Of a DNA stretch of 64,000 bases, positions 18,098-27,804 are shown piece by piece; position 1 is the first letter of the stretch; each line of letters starts with the position of its first letter. The position numbers and the translations under genes were made by a program. Under the pieces are notes generated by a model. The model worked only from the letters and a program-made list of their open reading frames with translations, did not search any database and was not told the origin of the DNA. This stretch comes from Rubrivivax sp. (lineage in GTDB: Bacteria > Pseudomonadota > Gammaproteobacteria > Burkholderiales > Burkholderiaceae_C), in contig JAHBZT010000002.1 in the NCBI GenBank assembly GCA_019635315.1, positions 558,001 to 622,000 on the forward strand. The letters are read 5' to 3'.

Positions 18098-18718
18098 TCA
18101 GGCCCTTTGCGCGCCGAGCGCGATCTTCAGCAAATCCGCGACCGTGTTTGCGTTCAGCTTCTCCATGATGTTGGCGCGGTGCGCCTCCACCGTCTTGATG
18201 CTGATGCCCAGGTCGTCGGCGATCTGCTTGTTCAGGCGCCCGGCGACGATGCGCTCCAGCACCTGCGCCTCGCGCGTGGTCAGCCGGCTGAGCAGCGCGT
18301 CGCGGCTGGCCTGCTCCTGGTGCTGGCTGAAGGCCTGGCGCGCCTGCTCGAGCATGCGCTCGACCAGGCCCAGCAGTTCCTCTTCCTTGAACGGCTTCTC
18401 GATGAAGTCCATCGCGCCCTTCTTCATCGTCGTCACCGCCATCGGCACGTCCCCATGGCCGGTGATGAAGACGATGGGCAGCGGGCTCTTGCGTTCCAGC
18501 AGCCGGTCCTGCAGCTCCAGCCCGCTCATGCCGTCCATGCGGATGTCGGCGATCAGGCAGGCCACCTCGCGCGGGTCGAAGCGCGACAGGAAGGACTCCG
18601 AGGAGTCGAAGCACTTGACGCGGTAGTCCTTGCCTTCCAGCAGCCACTGCAGCGAGTCGCGCACGGCCTCGTCGTCGTCGACGACGTAGACGGTGCCTTT
18701 CTTGGGGATCAGGCTCAT
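18098..18718 (-). CDS. FixJ/NarL-family response regulator
   Basis: This 206-residue protein has a receiver domain with the acidic pair Asp14/Asp15, the phosphoacceptor Asp58 (IADIRMD), the Thr in FITGHGD and the Lys in EKPF. A LuxR-type helix-turn-helix follows at the C-terminus ([20 protein letters not shown]). The layout matches FixJ/TtrR-like regulators. Its ATG overlaps the stop of the histidine kinase by 4 nt, so the two are certainly a pair. It should bind DNA when phosphorylated; targets are unknown, but the divergent aceE operon is an obvious candidate. Confidence 0.93.
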   Translation of the reverse strand: MSLIPKKGTVYVVDDDEAVRDSLQWLLEGKDYRVKCFDSSESFLSRFDPREVACLIADIRMDGMSGLELQDRLLERKSPLPIVFITGHGDVPMAVTTMKKGAMDFIEKPFKEEELLGLVERMLEQARQAFSQHQEQASRDALLSRLTTREAQVLERIVAGRLNKQIADDLGISIKTVEAHRANIMEKLNANTVADLLKIALGAQRA

Positions 18719-21291
18719 TCGGGGACGATGGCTCGGGATGTCGGGGAGGAGGACTCGCTGTCGGCGGGTTCGGCGGGGCCGGCATCCGCACGCGAGGCGA
18801 TCTCGACCGGCAGCGTGAATGCGAATCGGCAGCCGACGATCTGCGTTCCATTGTAGAGGTTCTGCGCCCGCATCCGGCCGCGGTGCGACTCGACGATGGT
18901 GCGGCACAGGCTCAGGCCGATGCCCAGGCCGTCGGACTTGGTCGAGAAGAAGGCCTCGTAGAGGCGGCCGATCATCTCCTCCTTGATGCCCGGGCCCGTG
19001 TCGGTGACGCTGAACTCGATCACGCCGCCCTCGTCGGGCGTGTGCCGCGGCACCACGCGCAGCTCGATGTGGCGGCGCGGCGAGGGCAGCTGCGCGCTGT
19101 CGATCGCCTCGGCGGCATTCTTCAGCAGGTTCAGCAGCACCTGCTCGATCAGGATCGGGTCCACCATCAGCGCCGGCAGGCGCTGCGCGACGTAGGTGTG
19201 GATGGCCACGTTGCGACGGCGCAGCTCGATGCCCGCGAGCTCGACCGCGTCCTCGACGATGTCGCGCGCCTCCGCGCGCTGGCGCTGCGGCTCGCTGCGC
19301 TTCACGAAGGCGCGGATGCGGTGGATGATCTGCCCGGCGCGTTCGGCCTGGCGCGCGGTCTTCTGCAGCGCGGCGACCAGGTCGTCCTTCGCGATGGTGT
19401 CGGCCTTCACGCGCGAGACCATGCCGTTGCAGTAGTTGGTGATCGCGGTCAGCGGCTGGTTCAGTTCGTGGGCGACCGAGCTCGCCATCTCGCCCATGGT
19501 CACCAGCCGGCTCGTCACCTGCGCCTTCTCGGCCTGCGCCGCGGCCTGCTCCTCGGCGCGCAGGCGCGCGGTGATGTCGGTGGCGATCAGCATCTGCGCC
19601 AGCCGGCCGTCGGTCCACTGCAGGTAGCGCGCGCGCACGTCGAACCACTTGCCCAGCGACTCGACGTAGACCTCACGCGGGCTGGCGCCGGTCTCGGTCA
19701 GCTCCTCGGTCGGCAGGCCGGACAGGCCGTCGACCTCGTCGTCGCCGTCGCCGCCGTAGCTGCCGTCGGTCACGCCGCCGGCCATGGTCTGGTGGCCCTG
19801 CGCGTCGCCGCCGAACCACAGCCGGTACGAGCGGTTGGCGAACAGCAGCTCGCCCTGCGCCACCGACAACACCGAGACCGAGGCGTCCAGCCCCTCCAGC
19901 ACGGTCGTGAAGCGCTCGTGGCTGGCCGAGAGCTGGTCGCGGATGCGCTTGGCCTCGGTGATGTTGGTCATGCTGGTCATCCAGCCGGTCTGCTGCTGCT
20001 TGGGGTCGATCAGCGGGCTGACGTACATGCGGGCGTCGAACACGCTGCCGTCCTTGCGCATCACGCGCACCTCGATGCCGCCGGCCGGGCTGCGCCCCTG
20101 CAGCTCCTGCTGCAGCAGGCGGCCGTTCTCCTCGATGCGGTCCGGCGGCCAGTAGGGGTAGGGCGGCAGGCGGCCGACCAGCTCGCTGCTGGCGAAGCCG
20201 GTCATCTGGCAGAAGGCGGCATTGACGTAGGTGATGCGGCCCTCCAGATCCATCGCGCGCATGCCGGTGGGCATGCTGTTCTCCATCGCGCGGCGGAAGT
20301 TGGTCTCCTGGACCAGCTTGCCCTGGATCTGCGAGCGCCGGCGCATGTGGCGCCAGCTGCCCAGCAGCATCCACACCGTCAGCACCGACAGCGCGACGAC
20401 CATCCAGAACAGCGTGCTGCTGATCAGCCCGATGCCGGTGCGCCAGCCCTGGCCGCGCAGCAGCAGGCCGTTGAGCGCCGGCGTCAGCGGCACCTCGCTG
20501 ACGATGGCGCCGCGCCGCGCCTGCTGGCCGGGCATCGTCGTCACGGTGGCGGCCAGCACCTCGCCGCGCTCGTCGACGACGCCGATCATGTGGCGCTGCG
20601 CGGCGTCCGGCGGCACGTAGTGGCGCACCAGCGCCTCGACCGAATACTCCACCAGCAGCGTGCCGGCGAAGGCGCCGGCCTCCATCAGCGGCACGTGCAG
20701 CTGGAAGACCGGCGCGCCGGCGGCGTCGCGGAAGGCGCGCGAATAGGCCGGGAAGCGCGTGTCGCGCGCGGCCAGGAAGGTCGTCTCCGGCTCGGTGTTG
20801 ACACCCTCCTGCGGCAGCATCGCCGGCGGCGCGCCGGCCGCGCCGTGCAGCTGGTACAGCAGCGACCAGTGGCTCGCGCGCGTGCGCCGGCGCGCGTCGA
20901 CCCAGGTCAGGTGGGTGATCTCCGGGCGCTCGCGGGTGAAGGCCTGGGCCTGGGTGAAGAACTGCTCGGCGTCGACGTTGCGCTGGCCGATGTCGCGTGC
21001 CATGCGGATCAGCGCTTCCTGGTTCTGGATCAGGCGCAGGCCGATCTGCTGCTGCGTGAGCTCGGCGTCGCGCTGCACGGACTCGGTCTCGCGCTGGATT
21101 TCCTCGTTGCGCAGGTACCAGAAGGCCGAGATGATGGCCGCCAGGAACAGCAGCACCGACAGCAGCGGCGCCAGCGTCGCGAACCGGTCCTGGCGGGCCG
21201 GCGACTGGCTGCGCCACCAGCGGCCGAGCAGCCGGCGGCCGGCGGTCCAGGCGGGGCCCTGGGCGTCCGGGGCGGGGCGGGCGGTCGTCAC
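18715..21291 (-). CDS. Membrane-bound PAS-domain sensor histidine kinase
   Basis: This 858-residue protein has two membrane helices (about 38-60 and 283-306) around a periplasmic sensor region, at least one clear PAS domain (around residues 340-450, with [20 protein letters not shown]) and a second PAS-like segment. A HisKA domain follows with His608 in [17 protein letters not shown]. The HATPase domain shows the N box ([12 protein letters not shown]), the G1 box (DTGPGI) and the G2 box (GLGIGLSLC). This is the FixL/DctB kinase type. The periplasmic ligand is unknown. It overlaps its regulator by 4 nt and is divergent from aceE, with 146 bp between the starts. Confidence 0.93.
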   Translation of the reverse strand: MTTARPAPDAQGPAWTAGRRLLGRWWRSQSPARQDRFATLAPLLSVLLFLAAIISAFWYLRNEEIQRETESVQRDAELTQQQIGLRLIQNQEALIRMARDIGQRNVDAEQFFTQAQAFTRERPEITHLTWVDARRRTRASHWSLLYQLHGAAGAPPAMLPQEGVNTEPETTFLAARDTRFPAYSRAFRDAAGAPVFQLHVPLMEAGAFAGTLLVEYSVEALVRHYVPPDAAQRHMIGVVDERGEVLAATVTTMPGQQARRGAIVSEVPLTPALNGLLLRGQGWRTGIGLISSTLFWMVVALSVLTVWMLLGSWRHMRRRSQIQGKLVQETNFRRAMENSMPTGMRAMDLEGRITYVNAAFCQMTGFASSELVGRLPPYPYWPPDRIEENGRLLQQELQGRSPAGGIEVRVMRKDGSVFDARMYVSPLIDPKQQQTGWMTSMTNITEAKRIRDQLSASHERFTTVLEGLDASVSVLSVAQGELLFANRSYRLWFGGDAQGHQTMAGGVTDGSYGGDGDDEVDGLSGLPTEELTETGASPREVYVESLGKWFDVRARYLQWTDGRLAQMLIATDITARLRAEEQAAAQAEKAQVTSRLVTMGEMASSVAHELNQPLTAITNYCNGMVSRVKADTIAKDDLVAALQKTARQAERAGQIIHRIRAFVKRSEPQRQRAEARDIVEDAVELAGIELRRRNVAIHTYVAQRLPALMVDPILIEQVLLNLLKNAAEAIDSAQLPSPRRHIELRVVPRHTPDEGGVIEFSVTDTGPGIKEEMIGRLYEAFFSTKSDGLGIGLSLCRTIVESHRGRMRAQNLYNGTQIVGCRFAFTLPVEIASRADAGPAEPADSESSSPTSRAIVPE

Positions 21292-21437
21292 GGGGACGGA
21301 TTATCCGGGGCGGCGGTCGGTGCGGGCGGTTCGCCGGAATCCATGATGTGAAATGACACGGCGCTATTTGAAATCTGAGCCGCTTGTGTCACACTTCGCC
21401 CACCCCTGCATCACCAGCCGACAACGAGGAGACCGCC
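21292..21437. promoter_or_regulatory. Divergent region between the sensor kinase and aceE
   Basis: These 146 bp must hold promoters for both the two-component operon and the PDH operon. The middle (21340-21380) is locally AT-rich (TGTGAAATGACACGGCGCTATTTGAAATCTGAG in two stretches around 21347-21379). A CGAGGAGA ribosome-binding site (21424-21431) precedes aceE. I cannot assign a -35/-10 pair with confidence. Confidence 0.4.
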
Positions 21438-24152
21438 ATGTCCGCCCTGCCGGATCGCGCCCCTGCCGCCAACGACGACAGCGACACCCAGGAAACCCGT
21501 GAATGGCTGGACGCGCTGTCGGCCGTCATCGAGGCCGAGGGCCCGGAACGTGCGCACTACCTGCTCGAGCAGCTGCTCGAGCATGCGCGCCAGAACAGCA
21601 TCGACATGCCGTTCTCGGCCAACACCGGCTACGTCAACACCATCGAGCCCGACCAGGAGGAGCGCAGCCCCGGCAACCTCGAGCTCGAAGGCCGCCTGCG
21701 CGCCTACATGCGCTGGAACGCGATGGCGATGGTGGTCAAGGCCAACCGCCTGGACCCGGCCGACGGCGGCGACCTCGGCGGCCACATCAGCAGCTTCGCC
21801 AGCGTCGCGCACATGTTCGCCGCCGGCTTCAACCACTTCTGGCATGCCGACGACACCGACCGCGGCGGCACGCATGGCGGCGACCTGCTCTACATCCAGG
21901 GCCACAGCGCGCCGGGCATCTATGCACGCGCGTTCCTGGAAGGCCGGCTGACCGAGGAGCAGCTGCTGCACTTCCGCCAGGAAGTCGGCGGCAAGGGCAT
22001 CAGCAGCTACCCGCACCCCAAGCTGATGCCGGAGTTCTGGCAGTTCCCCACCGTCAGCATGGGCTTGGGCCCGCTGATGGCGATCTACCAGGCGCGCTTC
22101 CTGAAATACCTGCACGCGCGCGGCATCGCCGACACGGCGCGGCGCAAGGTCTGGGTCTTCTGCGGCGACGGCGAGATGGACGAGCCCGAGAGCCTGGGCG
22201 CGATCGGCCTGGCGGCCCGCGAGAAGCTGGACAACCTGGTCTTCGTCATCAACTGCAACCTGCAGCGCCTGGACGGCCCGGTGCGCGGCAACGGCAAGAT
22301 CATCCAGGAGCTCGAAGGCGAATTCCGCGGCTCGGGCTGGAACGTGCTCAAGCTGATCTGGGGCAGCAACTGGGACCCGCTGCTGGCGCGCGACAAGCAG
22401 GGCGCGCTGCGCAAGATCATGCTCGACACGCTGGACGGCGACTACCAGGCCTTCAAGGCCAACGACGGCGCCTTCGTGCGCAAGCACTTCTTCGGCCGCG
22501 ACCCGCGCACGCTGGAGCTGGTGGCGAAGATGAGCGACGACGACGTCTGGGCGCTGCGCCGCGGCGGCCACGACGCCAACAAGGTCTACGCCGCCTTCCA
22601 CCGCGCCCACCACCACCAGGGCCAGCCGACGGTGCTGCTGGTCAAGACGGTCAAGGGCTGGGGCATGGGACGCGCCGGCGAGGGCAAGAATACGGCCCAC
22701 CAGGCCAAGAAGCTGTCCGACGACGACATCCGCTACTTCCGCGACCGCTTCAACATCCCGATCCCCGACGCGGACCTGCCGAAGATCCCGTTCTACAAGC
22801 CGGCCGACGACACGCCGGAGATCAAGTACCTGCACGAGCGCCGGCAGGCGCTGGGCGGCTACCTGCCCAAGCGCCGCACGAAGGCCGACGAGCACTTCAC
22901 GGTGCCGTCGCTGGAGACCTTCAAGGCCGTGCTCGAACCCACCGCCGAGGGCCGCGAGATCAGCACCACGCAGGCCTACGTGCGCTTCCTGACGCAGCTG
23001 CTGCGCGACCAGGCGCTGGGCCCGCGCGTGGTGCCCATCCTGGTCGACGAGGCGCGCACCTTCGGCATGGAGGGCCTGTTCCGCCAGATCGGCATCTACA
23101 ACCCCGCGGGCCAGAAGTACACGCCGGTCGACAAGGACCAGGTCATGTACTACCGCGAGGACCAGGCCGGGCAGATCCTGCAGGAGGGCATCAACGAGGC
23201 CGGCGGCATGGCGAGCTGGATCGCCGCGGCGACCTCGTACTCGACGAACAACCGCATCATGGTGCCGTTCTACATCTACTACTCGATGTTCGGCTTCCAG
23301 CGTGTCGGCGACCTGGCCTGGGCCGCCGGCGACATGCAGGCGCGCGGCTTCCTGCTCGGCGGCACCAGCGGCCGCACCACGCTCAACGGCGAGGGCCTGC
23401 AGCACGAGGACGGCCACAGCCACATCCTGGCCGGCACCATCCCCAACTGCGTCAGCTACGACCCGACCTTCGCGCACGAGGTGGCGGTGATCCTGCACCA
23501 TGGCCTGAAGCGCATGGTCGAGAAGCAGGACAACGTCTTCTACTACCTCACGCTGCTCAACGAGAACTACCCGATGCCCGGGCTGCGCCCCGGCACCGAG
23601 GAGCAGATCATCAAGGGCATGTACCTGCTGGAGCCGGCCGGCAACGGCGCGGCGCGCGTCAACCTGCTGGGCAGCGGCACCATCCTGCGCGAGAGCCAGG
23701 CGGCCAAGAAGCTGCTCGAGGCCGACTGGGGCGTGGGCGCCAACGTGTGGAGCTGCCCCAGCTTCAACGAGCTGGCGCGCGAGGGCCAGGACTGCGAGCG
23801 CTGGAACCTGCTGCACCCGGCGCAGGAGCCGCGCGTGCCCTACGTGACGCAGCAGCTGCAGGCGCACGGCGGGCCAGTGGTCGCCAGCACCGACTACATG
23901 AAGAACTATGCCGAGCAGATCCGCGCCTTCGTGCCCACGGGCCGGCCCTACAAGGTGCTGGGCACCGACGGTTTCGGGCGCAGCGACTTCCGCAGCCGGC
24001 TGCGCGAGCACTTCGAGGTCAACCGCCACTACATCGTGATCGCGGCGCTGAAGGCGCTGGCCGAGCAGGGCACGCTGCCGGCCACGCGTGTCGGCGAGGC
24101 CATCGTGCGCTACGGCATCGCCGCCGACAAGATCAACCCGCTGTTCGCCTGA
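21438..24152 (+). CDS. aceE: Pyruvate dehydrogenase E1 component (homodimeric type)
   Basis: This 904-residue protein is the single-chain alpha2-type E1 of proteobacteria. The thiamine diphosphate motif is present (GDGEMDEPES followed by NCNLQRLDG), as are the substrate-channel segments SSYPHPKLMPEFWQFPTVSM and the C-terminal TDGFGRSDFR. It decarboxylates pyruvate and acetylates the lipoyl group of E2. The ATG at 21438 is chosen for its GAGGAGA and because homologues begin just before the conserved region ETREWLDALSAVIE. aceF follows after 30 bp, so aceE-aceF-lpdA is one operon. Confidence 0.97.
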   Translation: MSALPDRAPAANDDSDTQETREWLDALSAVIEAEGPERAHYLLEQLLEHARQNSIDMPFSANTGYVNTIEPDQEERSPGNLELEGRLRAYMRWNAMAMVVKANRLDPADGGDLGGHISSFASVAHMFAAGFNHFWHADDTDRGGTHGGDLLYIQGHSAPGIYARAFLEGRLTEEQLLHFRQEVGGKGISSYPHPKLMPEFWQFPTVSMGLGPLMAIYQARFLKYLHARGIADTARRKVWVFCGDGEMDEPESLGAIGLAAREKLDNLVFVINCNLQRLDGPVRGNGKIIQELEGEFRGSGWNVLKLIWGSNWDPLLARDKQGALRKIMLDTLDGDYQAFKANDGAFVRKHFFGRDPRTLELVAKMSDDDVWALRRGGHDANKVYAAFHRAHHHQGQPTVLLVKTVKGWGMGRAGEGKNTAHQAKKLSDDDIRYFRDRFNIPIPDADLPKIPFYKPADDTPEIKYLHERRQALGGYLPKRRTKADEHFTVPSLETFKAVLEPTAEGREISTTQAYVRFLTQLLRDQALGPRVVPILVDEARTFGMEGLFRQIGIYNPAGQKYTPVDKDQVMYYREDQAGQILQEGINEAGGMASWIAAATSYSTNNRIMVPFYIYYSMFGFQRVGDLAWAAGDMQARGFLLGGTSGRTTLNGEGLQHEDGHSHILAGTIPNCVSYDPTFAHEVAVILHHGLKRMVEKQDNVFYYLTLLNENYPMPGLRPGTEEQIIKGMYLLEPAGNGAARVNLLGSGTILRESQAAKKLLEADWGVGANVWSCPSFNELAREGQDCERWNLLHPAQEPRVPYVTQQLQAHGGPVVASTDYMKNYAEQIRAFVPTGRPYKVLGTDGFGRSDFRSRLREHFEVNRHYIVIAALKALAEQGTLPATRVGEAIVRYGIAADKINPLFA

Positions 24153-24182
24153 GCGGACGAGAACGACGAGGAGACACGCACC

Positions 24183-25868
24183 ATGGCGATGGTGGAAGTC
24201 AAGGTGCCCGACATCGGGGACTTCAAGGATGTCGAGGTCATCGAGCTGCTGGTCAAGCCGGGCGACCGCGTCGCGGTCGACCAGTCGCTGCTGACGGTGG
24301 AGAGCGACAAGGCGTCGATGGAGATCCCGTCGTCGCACGCCGGTGTCGTGAAGGAGCTGAAGGTCGCGCTCGGCGACAAGGTCAGCGAAGGCACGCTGGT
24401 GCTGGTGCTGGAAGGCGAGGGTGCCGCGGCGCCCCCGCCCGCTCCCGCACCGGCAGCCGCTCCGGCTGCCGCGGCCGCCGCACCGACGCCCGCGCCGGCT
24501 GCGCCGGCACCGGCAGCGGCAGCGTCGGGACCGGTGGACGTCGTCGTGCCCGACATCGGCGACTTCGACGAGGTCGCGGTGATCGAGGTCTTCGTCAAGC
24601 CCGGCGACGCGGTCAAGGTCGAGCAGAGCCTGATCACCGTCGAGAGCGACAAGGCCTCGATGGAGATCCCTTCGTCGCATGCCGGCACGGTGGCCGAGCT
24701 GCTGGTCAAGCTGGGCGACAAGGTGTCCAAGGGCACGCCGATCGTGCGCCTGACAGGGGCCTCCGGCGCGGCGGCGGCCGCTGCACCGGCGCCCGTTGCT
24801 GCACCGGCCGCCACGGCGACACCCTCGGCCGCCCCCGCTGCTGCGGCGACGCCTGCGGTCGCGCCGGCCGCTGCCGCGGCGCCGGCCACGATGCCGGCAC
24901 ACCAGCCGACCGCTTCCGGCGCGTCGCTGCCGCATGCCTCGCCGTCGATCCGCCGCCTGGCGCGCGAACTCGGCGTGCCGCTGGCCGAGGTGCGCGGCAG
25001 CGGGCCCAAGGGCCGCATCACGCAGGACGACGTGCAGCGCTTCGTCAAGGCCGTGATGAGCGGCGAGACGGCGACCGCGGCGCAGAAGGCGCGCGCACCG
25101 GCGCCGGCCGCGGCACCGGGCGGCGGCGGCACGTTCCCGGGCCTGCTGGCCTGGCCGCAGGTCGACTTCACGAAATTCGGCGCCGTCGAGCGCAAGGACC
25201 TGTCGCGCATCAAGAAGATCAGCGGTGCCAACCTGCACCGCAACTGGGTGCTGATCCCGCATGTCACCAACCACGACGACGCGGACATCACCGAGCTCGA
25301 GGCCTTCCGCGTGCAGCTCAACAAGGAACACGAGAAGAGCGGCGTCAAGGTCACGATGCTGGCCTTCCTGATCAAGGCCTGCGTCGCGGCGCTGAAGAAG
25401 TTTCCCGAGTTCAACGCCAGCCTGGACGGTGACCAGCTGGTGCTGAAGAAGTATTTCCACATCGGCTTCGCGGCCGACACGCCCAATGGCCTGGTCGTGC
25501 CGGTGATCAAGGACGCCGACGCGAAGGGCATCCTGCAGATCAGCAAGGAGATGAGCGAACTCGCGGCCAAGGCGCGCGACGGCAAGCTCGGGCCTGCGGA
25601 CATGTCCGGCGGCTGTTTCTCCATCAGCAGCCTGGGCGGCATCGGCGGGCGCTACTTCACGCCCATCATCAACGCGCCGGAGGTCGCCATCCTGGGCGTG
25701 TGCCGCAGCAGCACCGAGCCGCGCTGGGACGGCAAGGCCTTCCAGCCGCGGCTGATCCTGCCGCTGAGCCTGAGCTGGGACCACCGCGTCATCGACGGCG
25801 CCGCCGCGGCGCGCTTCAACGCCTACCTGGGCAGCGTGCTGGCGGACTTCCGCCGCGTGCTGCTGTAA
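24183..25868 (+). CDS. aceF: Pyruvate dehydrogenase E2, dihydrolipoyl acetyltransferase
   Basis: This 561-residue protein has two lipoyl domains at the N-terminus, with lipoyl lysines Lys43 and Lys157 in [12 protein letters not shown]. Long Ala/Pro linkers separate them from the peripheral-subunit-binding domain ([18 protein letters not shown]). The catalytic domain ends with [19 protein letters not shown], with the active-site His534 and Asp538. It forms the core of the PDH complex and transfers the acetyl group to CoA. The lipoyl domains are near-repeats of each other and of the one on lpdA. Confidence 0.97.
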   Translation: MAMVEVKVPDIGDFKDVEVIELLVKPGDRVAVDQSLLTVESDKASMEIPSSHAGVVKELKVALGDKVSEGTLVLVLEGEGAAAPPPAPAPAAAPAAAAAAPTPAPAAPAPAAAASGPVDVVVPDIGDFDEVAVIEVFVKPGDAVKVEQSLITVESDKASMEIPSSHAGTVAELLVKLGDKVSKGTPIVRLTGASGAAAAAAPAPVAAPAATATPSAAPAAAATPAVAPAAAAAPATMPAHQPTASGASLPHASPSIRRLARELGVPLAEVRGSGPKGRITQDDVQRFVKAVMSGETATAAQKARAPAPAAAPGGGGTFPGLLAWPQVDFTKFGAVERKDLSRIKKISGANLHRNWVLIPHVTNHDDADITELEAFRVQLNKEHEKSGVKVTMLAFLIKACVAALKKFPEFNASLDGDQLVLKKYFHIGFAADTPNGLVVPVIKDADAKGILQISKEMSELAAKARDGKLGPADMSGGCFSISSLGGIGGRYFTPIINAPEVAILGVCRSSTEPRWDGKAFQPRLILPLSLSWDHRVIDGAAAARFNAYLGSVLADFRRVLL

Positions 25869-25881
25869 CGGGAGCCGCGCG

Positions 25882-27678
25882 ATGGCACAGCTGGAAGTCA
25901 AGGTTCCGGACATCGGCGACTTCAAGGAGGTCGCGGTCATCGAGCTGCTGGTCAAGCCCGGCGACAAGGTCAAGGCCGAGCAGAGCCTGATCACGGTGGA
26001 GAGCGACAAGGCCTCGATGGAGATCCCGTCGTCGGCCGCCGGCGTGGTGAAGGAACTGCGCGTGGCGCTGGGCGACAAGGTCGGCGAGGGCAGCGTGATC
26101 CTGGTGCTGGAGGCGGAGGAGGGTGCGGCGGCCGCCGCGCCCGCGCCGGCAGCGGCTGCGCCGGTGCCGGCCCCCGCCGCGGCGACCACGCCACCTGCCG
26201 CGGCGCCGGCCGCCGCCAGCTATGCCGGCAGCGCCGACCTCGAGTGCGACCTGCTCGTGCTCGGCGCCGGCCCCGGCGGCTATTCGGCCGCCTTCCGCGC
26301 CGCCGACCTCGGCATGAAGGTCGTGCTCGTCGAACGCTATGCCACGCTGGGCGGCGTGTGCCTGAATGTCGGCTGCATCCCGAGCAAGGCCCTGCTGCAC
26401 GTGGCCGCCGTGATGGACGAGGTGAAGCACTTCGCCGACCTCGGCGTCAGCTTCGGCGCGCCGCAGGTCGAGCTGCCCAGGCTGCTGGCGCACAAGAACA
26501 AGGTCGTCGGCAAGCTCACCGGCGGCCTCGCCGCGATGGCCAAGATGCGCAAGGTCACCATCGTGCGCGGCTACGGCGCCTTCGCCGACCCGCACCACGT
26601 GGTCGTCGAGGAGACCACCGGCGACGGCCAGGCCAAGACCGGCAGCACGAAGACAGTGAAGTTCGCGCAGTGCATCATCGCCGCCGGCTCGCAGGCGGTG
26701 CGGCTGCCCTTCCTGCCCGACGATCCGCGCATCGTCGACAGCACCGGCGCACTGCAGCTGCGCGCCGCGCCGAAGAAGATGCTGGTCATCGGCGGCGGCA
26801 TCATCGGCCTGGAGATGGGCACCGTCTACAGCACGCTGGGGGCGCGGCTGGACGTGGTCGAGATGCTGGACGGGTTGATGCAGGGCGCCGACCGCGACCT
26901 CGTGAAGGTGTGGCAGAAGATGAATGCCCACCGCTTCGACAACCTGATGCTGAAGACGAAGACGGTGGCTGCCGAAGCGACCGCCGACGGCATCCGCGTC
27001 AGGTTCGAAGGGCTGGACGGCAAGACCAGCGAAGGGGTCTACGACCTCGTGCTGCAGGCCGTCGGCCGCAGCCCGAACGGGCGCAAGATCGCGGCCGAAA
27101 AAGCCGGCGTCGTCGTCAACGCGCGCGGCTTCATCCCGGTGGACGTGCAGATGCGCACCAACGTGCCGCACATCTTCGCGATCGGCGACATCGTCGGCCA
27201 GCCGATGCTGGCGCACAAGGCGGTGCACGAGGCGCATGTCGCGGCCGAGGTCGCCGCCGGCGACACGAAGGCGCGCTTCGACGCGCGCGTGATCCCCAGC
27301 GTGGCCTACACCGATCCCGAGGTGGCCTGGGTCGGCCTGACCGAGGACGAGGCCAAGGCGCAGGGCATCGCGGTAAAGAAGGGCCTGTTCCCGTGGACGG
27401 CCAGCGGCCGCGCCATCGCCAATGGCCGCGACGAGGGCTTCACGAAGCTGCTGTTCGACGCCCGGCCGGAAGGCGGCGGCCGCATCCTGGGCGGCGGCAT
27501 CGTCGGCACGCACGCCGGCGACATGATCGGCGAGGTCGCGCTGGCCATCGAGATGGGCGCCGACGAGGTCGACATCGGCAAGACCATCCACCCGCACCCG
27601 ACGCTGGGCGAGAGCATCGGCATGGCCGCCGAGGCCGCGCACGGCACCTGCACCGACCTGCCGCCGCCGCGGCGCTGA
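25882..27678 (+). CDS. lpdA: Dihydrolipoyl dehydrogenase (PDH E3) with N-terminal lipoyl domain
   Basis: This 598-residue protein is about 120 residues longer than a standard E3, because a lipoyl domain (Lys43 in [12 protein letters not shown]) and an Ala/Pro linker precede the flavoprotein. The flavoprotein has the FAD motif [11 protein letters not shown], the redox pair Cys160/Cys165 ([16 protein letters not shown]), the NAD motif [13 protein letters not shown] and the C-terminal HPHPTLGES with the catalytic His. It reoxidises dihydrolipoyl groups and makes NADH. Lipoylated E3 is known from some betaproteobacteria and Neisseria. It starts 13 nt after the aceF stop. Confidence 0.96.
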   Translation: MAQLEVKVPDIGDFKEVAVIELLVKPGDKVKAEQSLITVESDKASMEIPSSAAGVVKELRVALGDKVGEGSVILVLEAEEGAAAAAPAPAAAAPVPAPAAATTPPAAAPAAASYAGSADLECDLLVLGAGPGGYSAAFRAADLGMKVVLVERYATLGGVCLNVGCIPSKALLHVAAVMDEVKHFADLGVSFGAPQVELPRLLAHKNKVVGKLTGGLAAMAKMRKVTIVRGYGAFADPHHVVVEETTGDGQAKTGSTKTVKFAQCIIAAGSQAVRLPFLPDDPRIVDSTGALQLRAAPKKMLVIGGGIIGLEMGTVYSTLGARLDVVEMLDGLMQGADRDLVKVWQKMNAHRFDNLMLKTKTVAAEATADGIRVRFEGLDGKTSEGVYDLVLQAVGRSPNGRKIAAEKAGVVVNARGFIPVDVQMRTNVPHIFAIGDIVGQPMLAHKAVHEAHVAAEVAAGDTKARFDARVIPSVAYTDPEVAWVGLTEDEAKAQGIAVKKGLFPWTASGRAIANGRDEGFTKLLFDARPEGGGRILGGGIVGTHAGDMIGEVALAIEMGADEVDIGKTIHPHPTLGESIGMAAEAAHGTCTDLPPPRR

Positions 27679-27694
27679 GCCCACGCCGCGGCGG

Positions 27695-27724
27695 CACGCC
27701 GTCCCGCGCACGCGGGACGGCGTG
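27695..27724 (+). terminator. Perfect 14-bp hairpin after the PDH operon
   Basis: The arms 27695-27708 and 27711-27724 are perfectly complementary over 14 bp, starting 16 nt after the lpdA stop. There is no T run afterwards. It is a likely transcript end or 3' stabilising structure for the aceE-aceF-lpdA mRNA, separating it from the regulator gene downstream. Confidence 0.6.
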
Positions 27725-27804
27725 GCGGCGCGGTCGGTTGAATGCGCCTTCGGGTGGTGATACCTTCGCTGGCGCCTGGCGTGCGTCACTCGGGAGGTGT
27801 CCAT

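Noticed and set aside
21411..26189. Very long minus-strand open frame opposite aceE-aceF
   Set aside because: It is an antisense shadow of strongly conserved PDH genes caused by high-GC codon use; its translation has no family resemblance and is His/Arg/Gln-rich.
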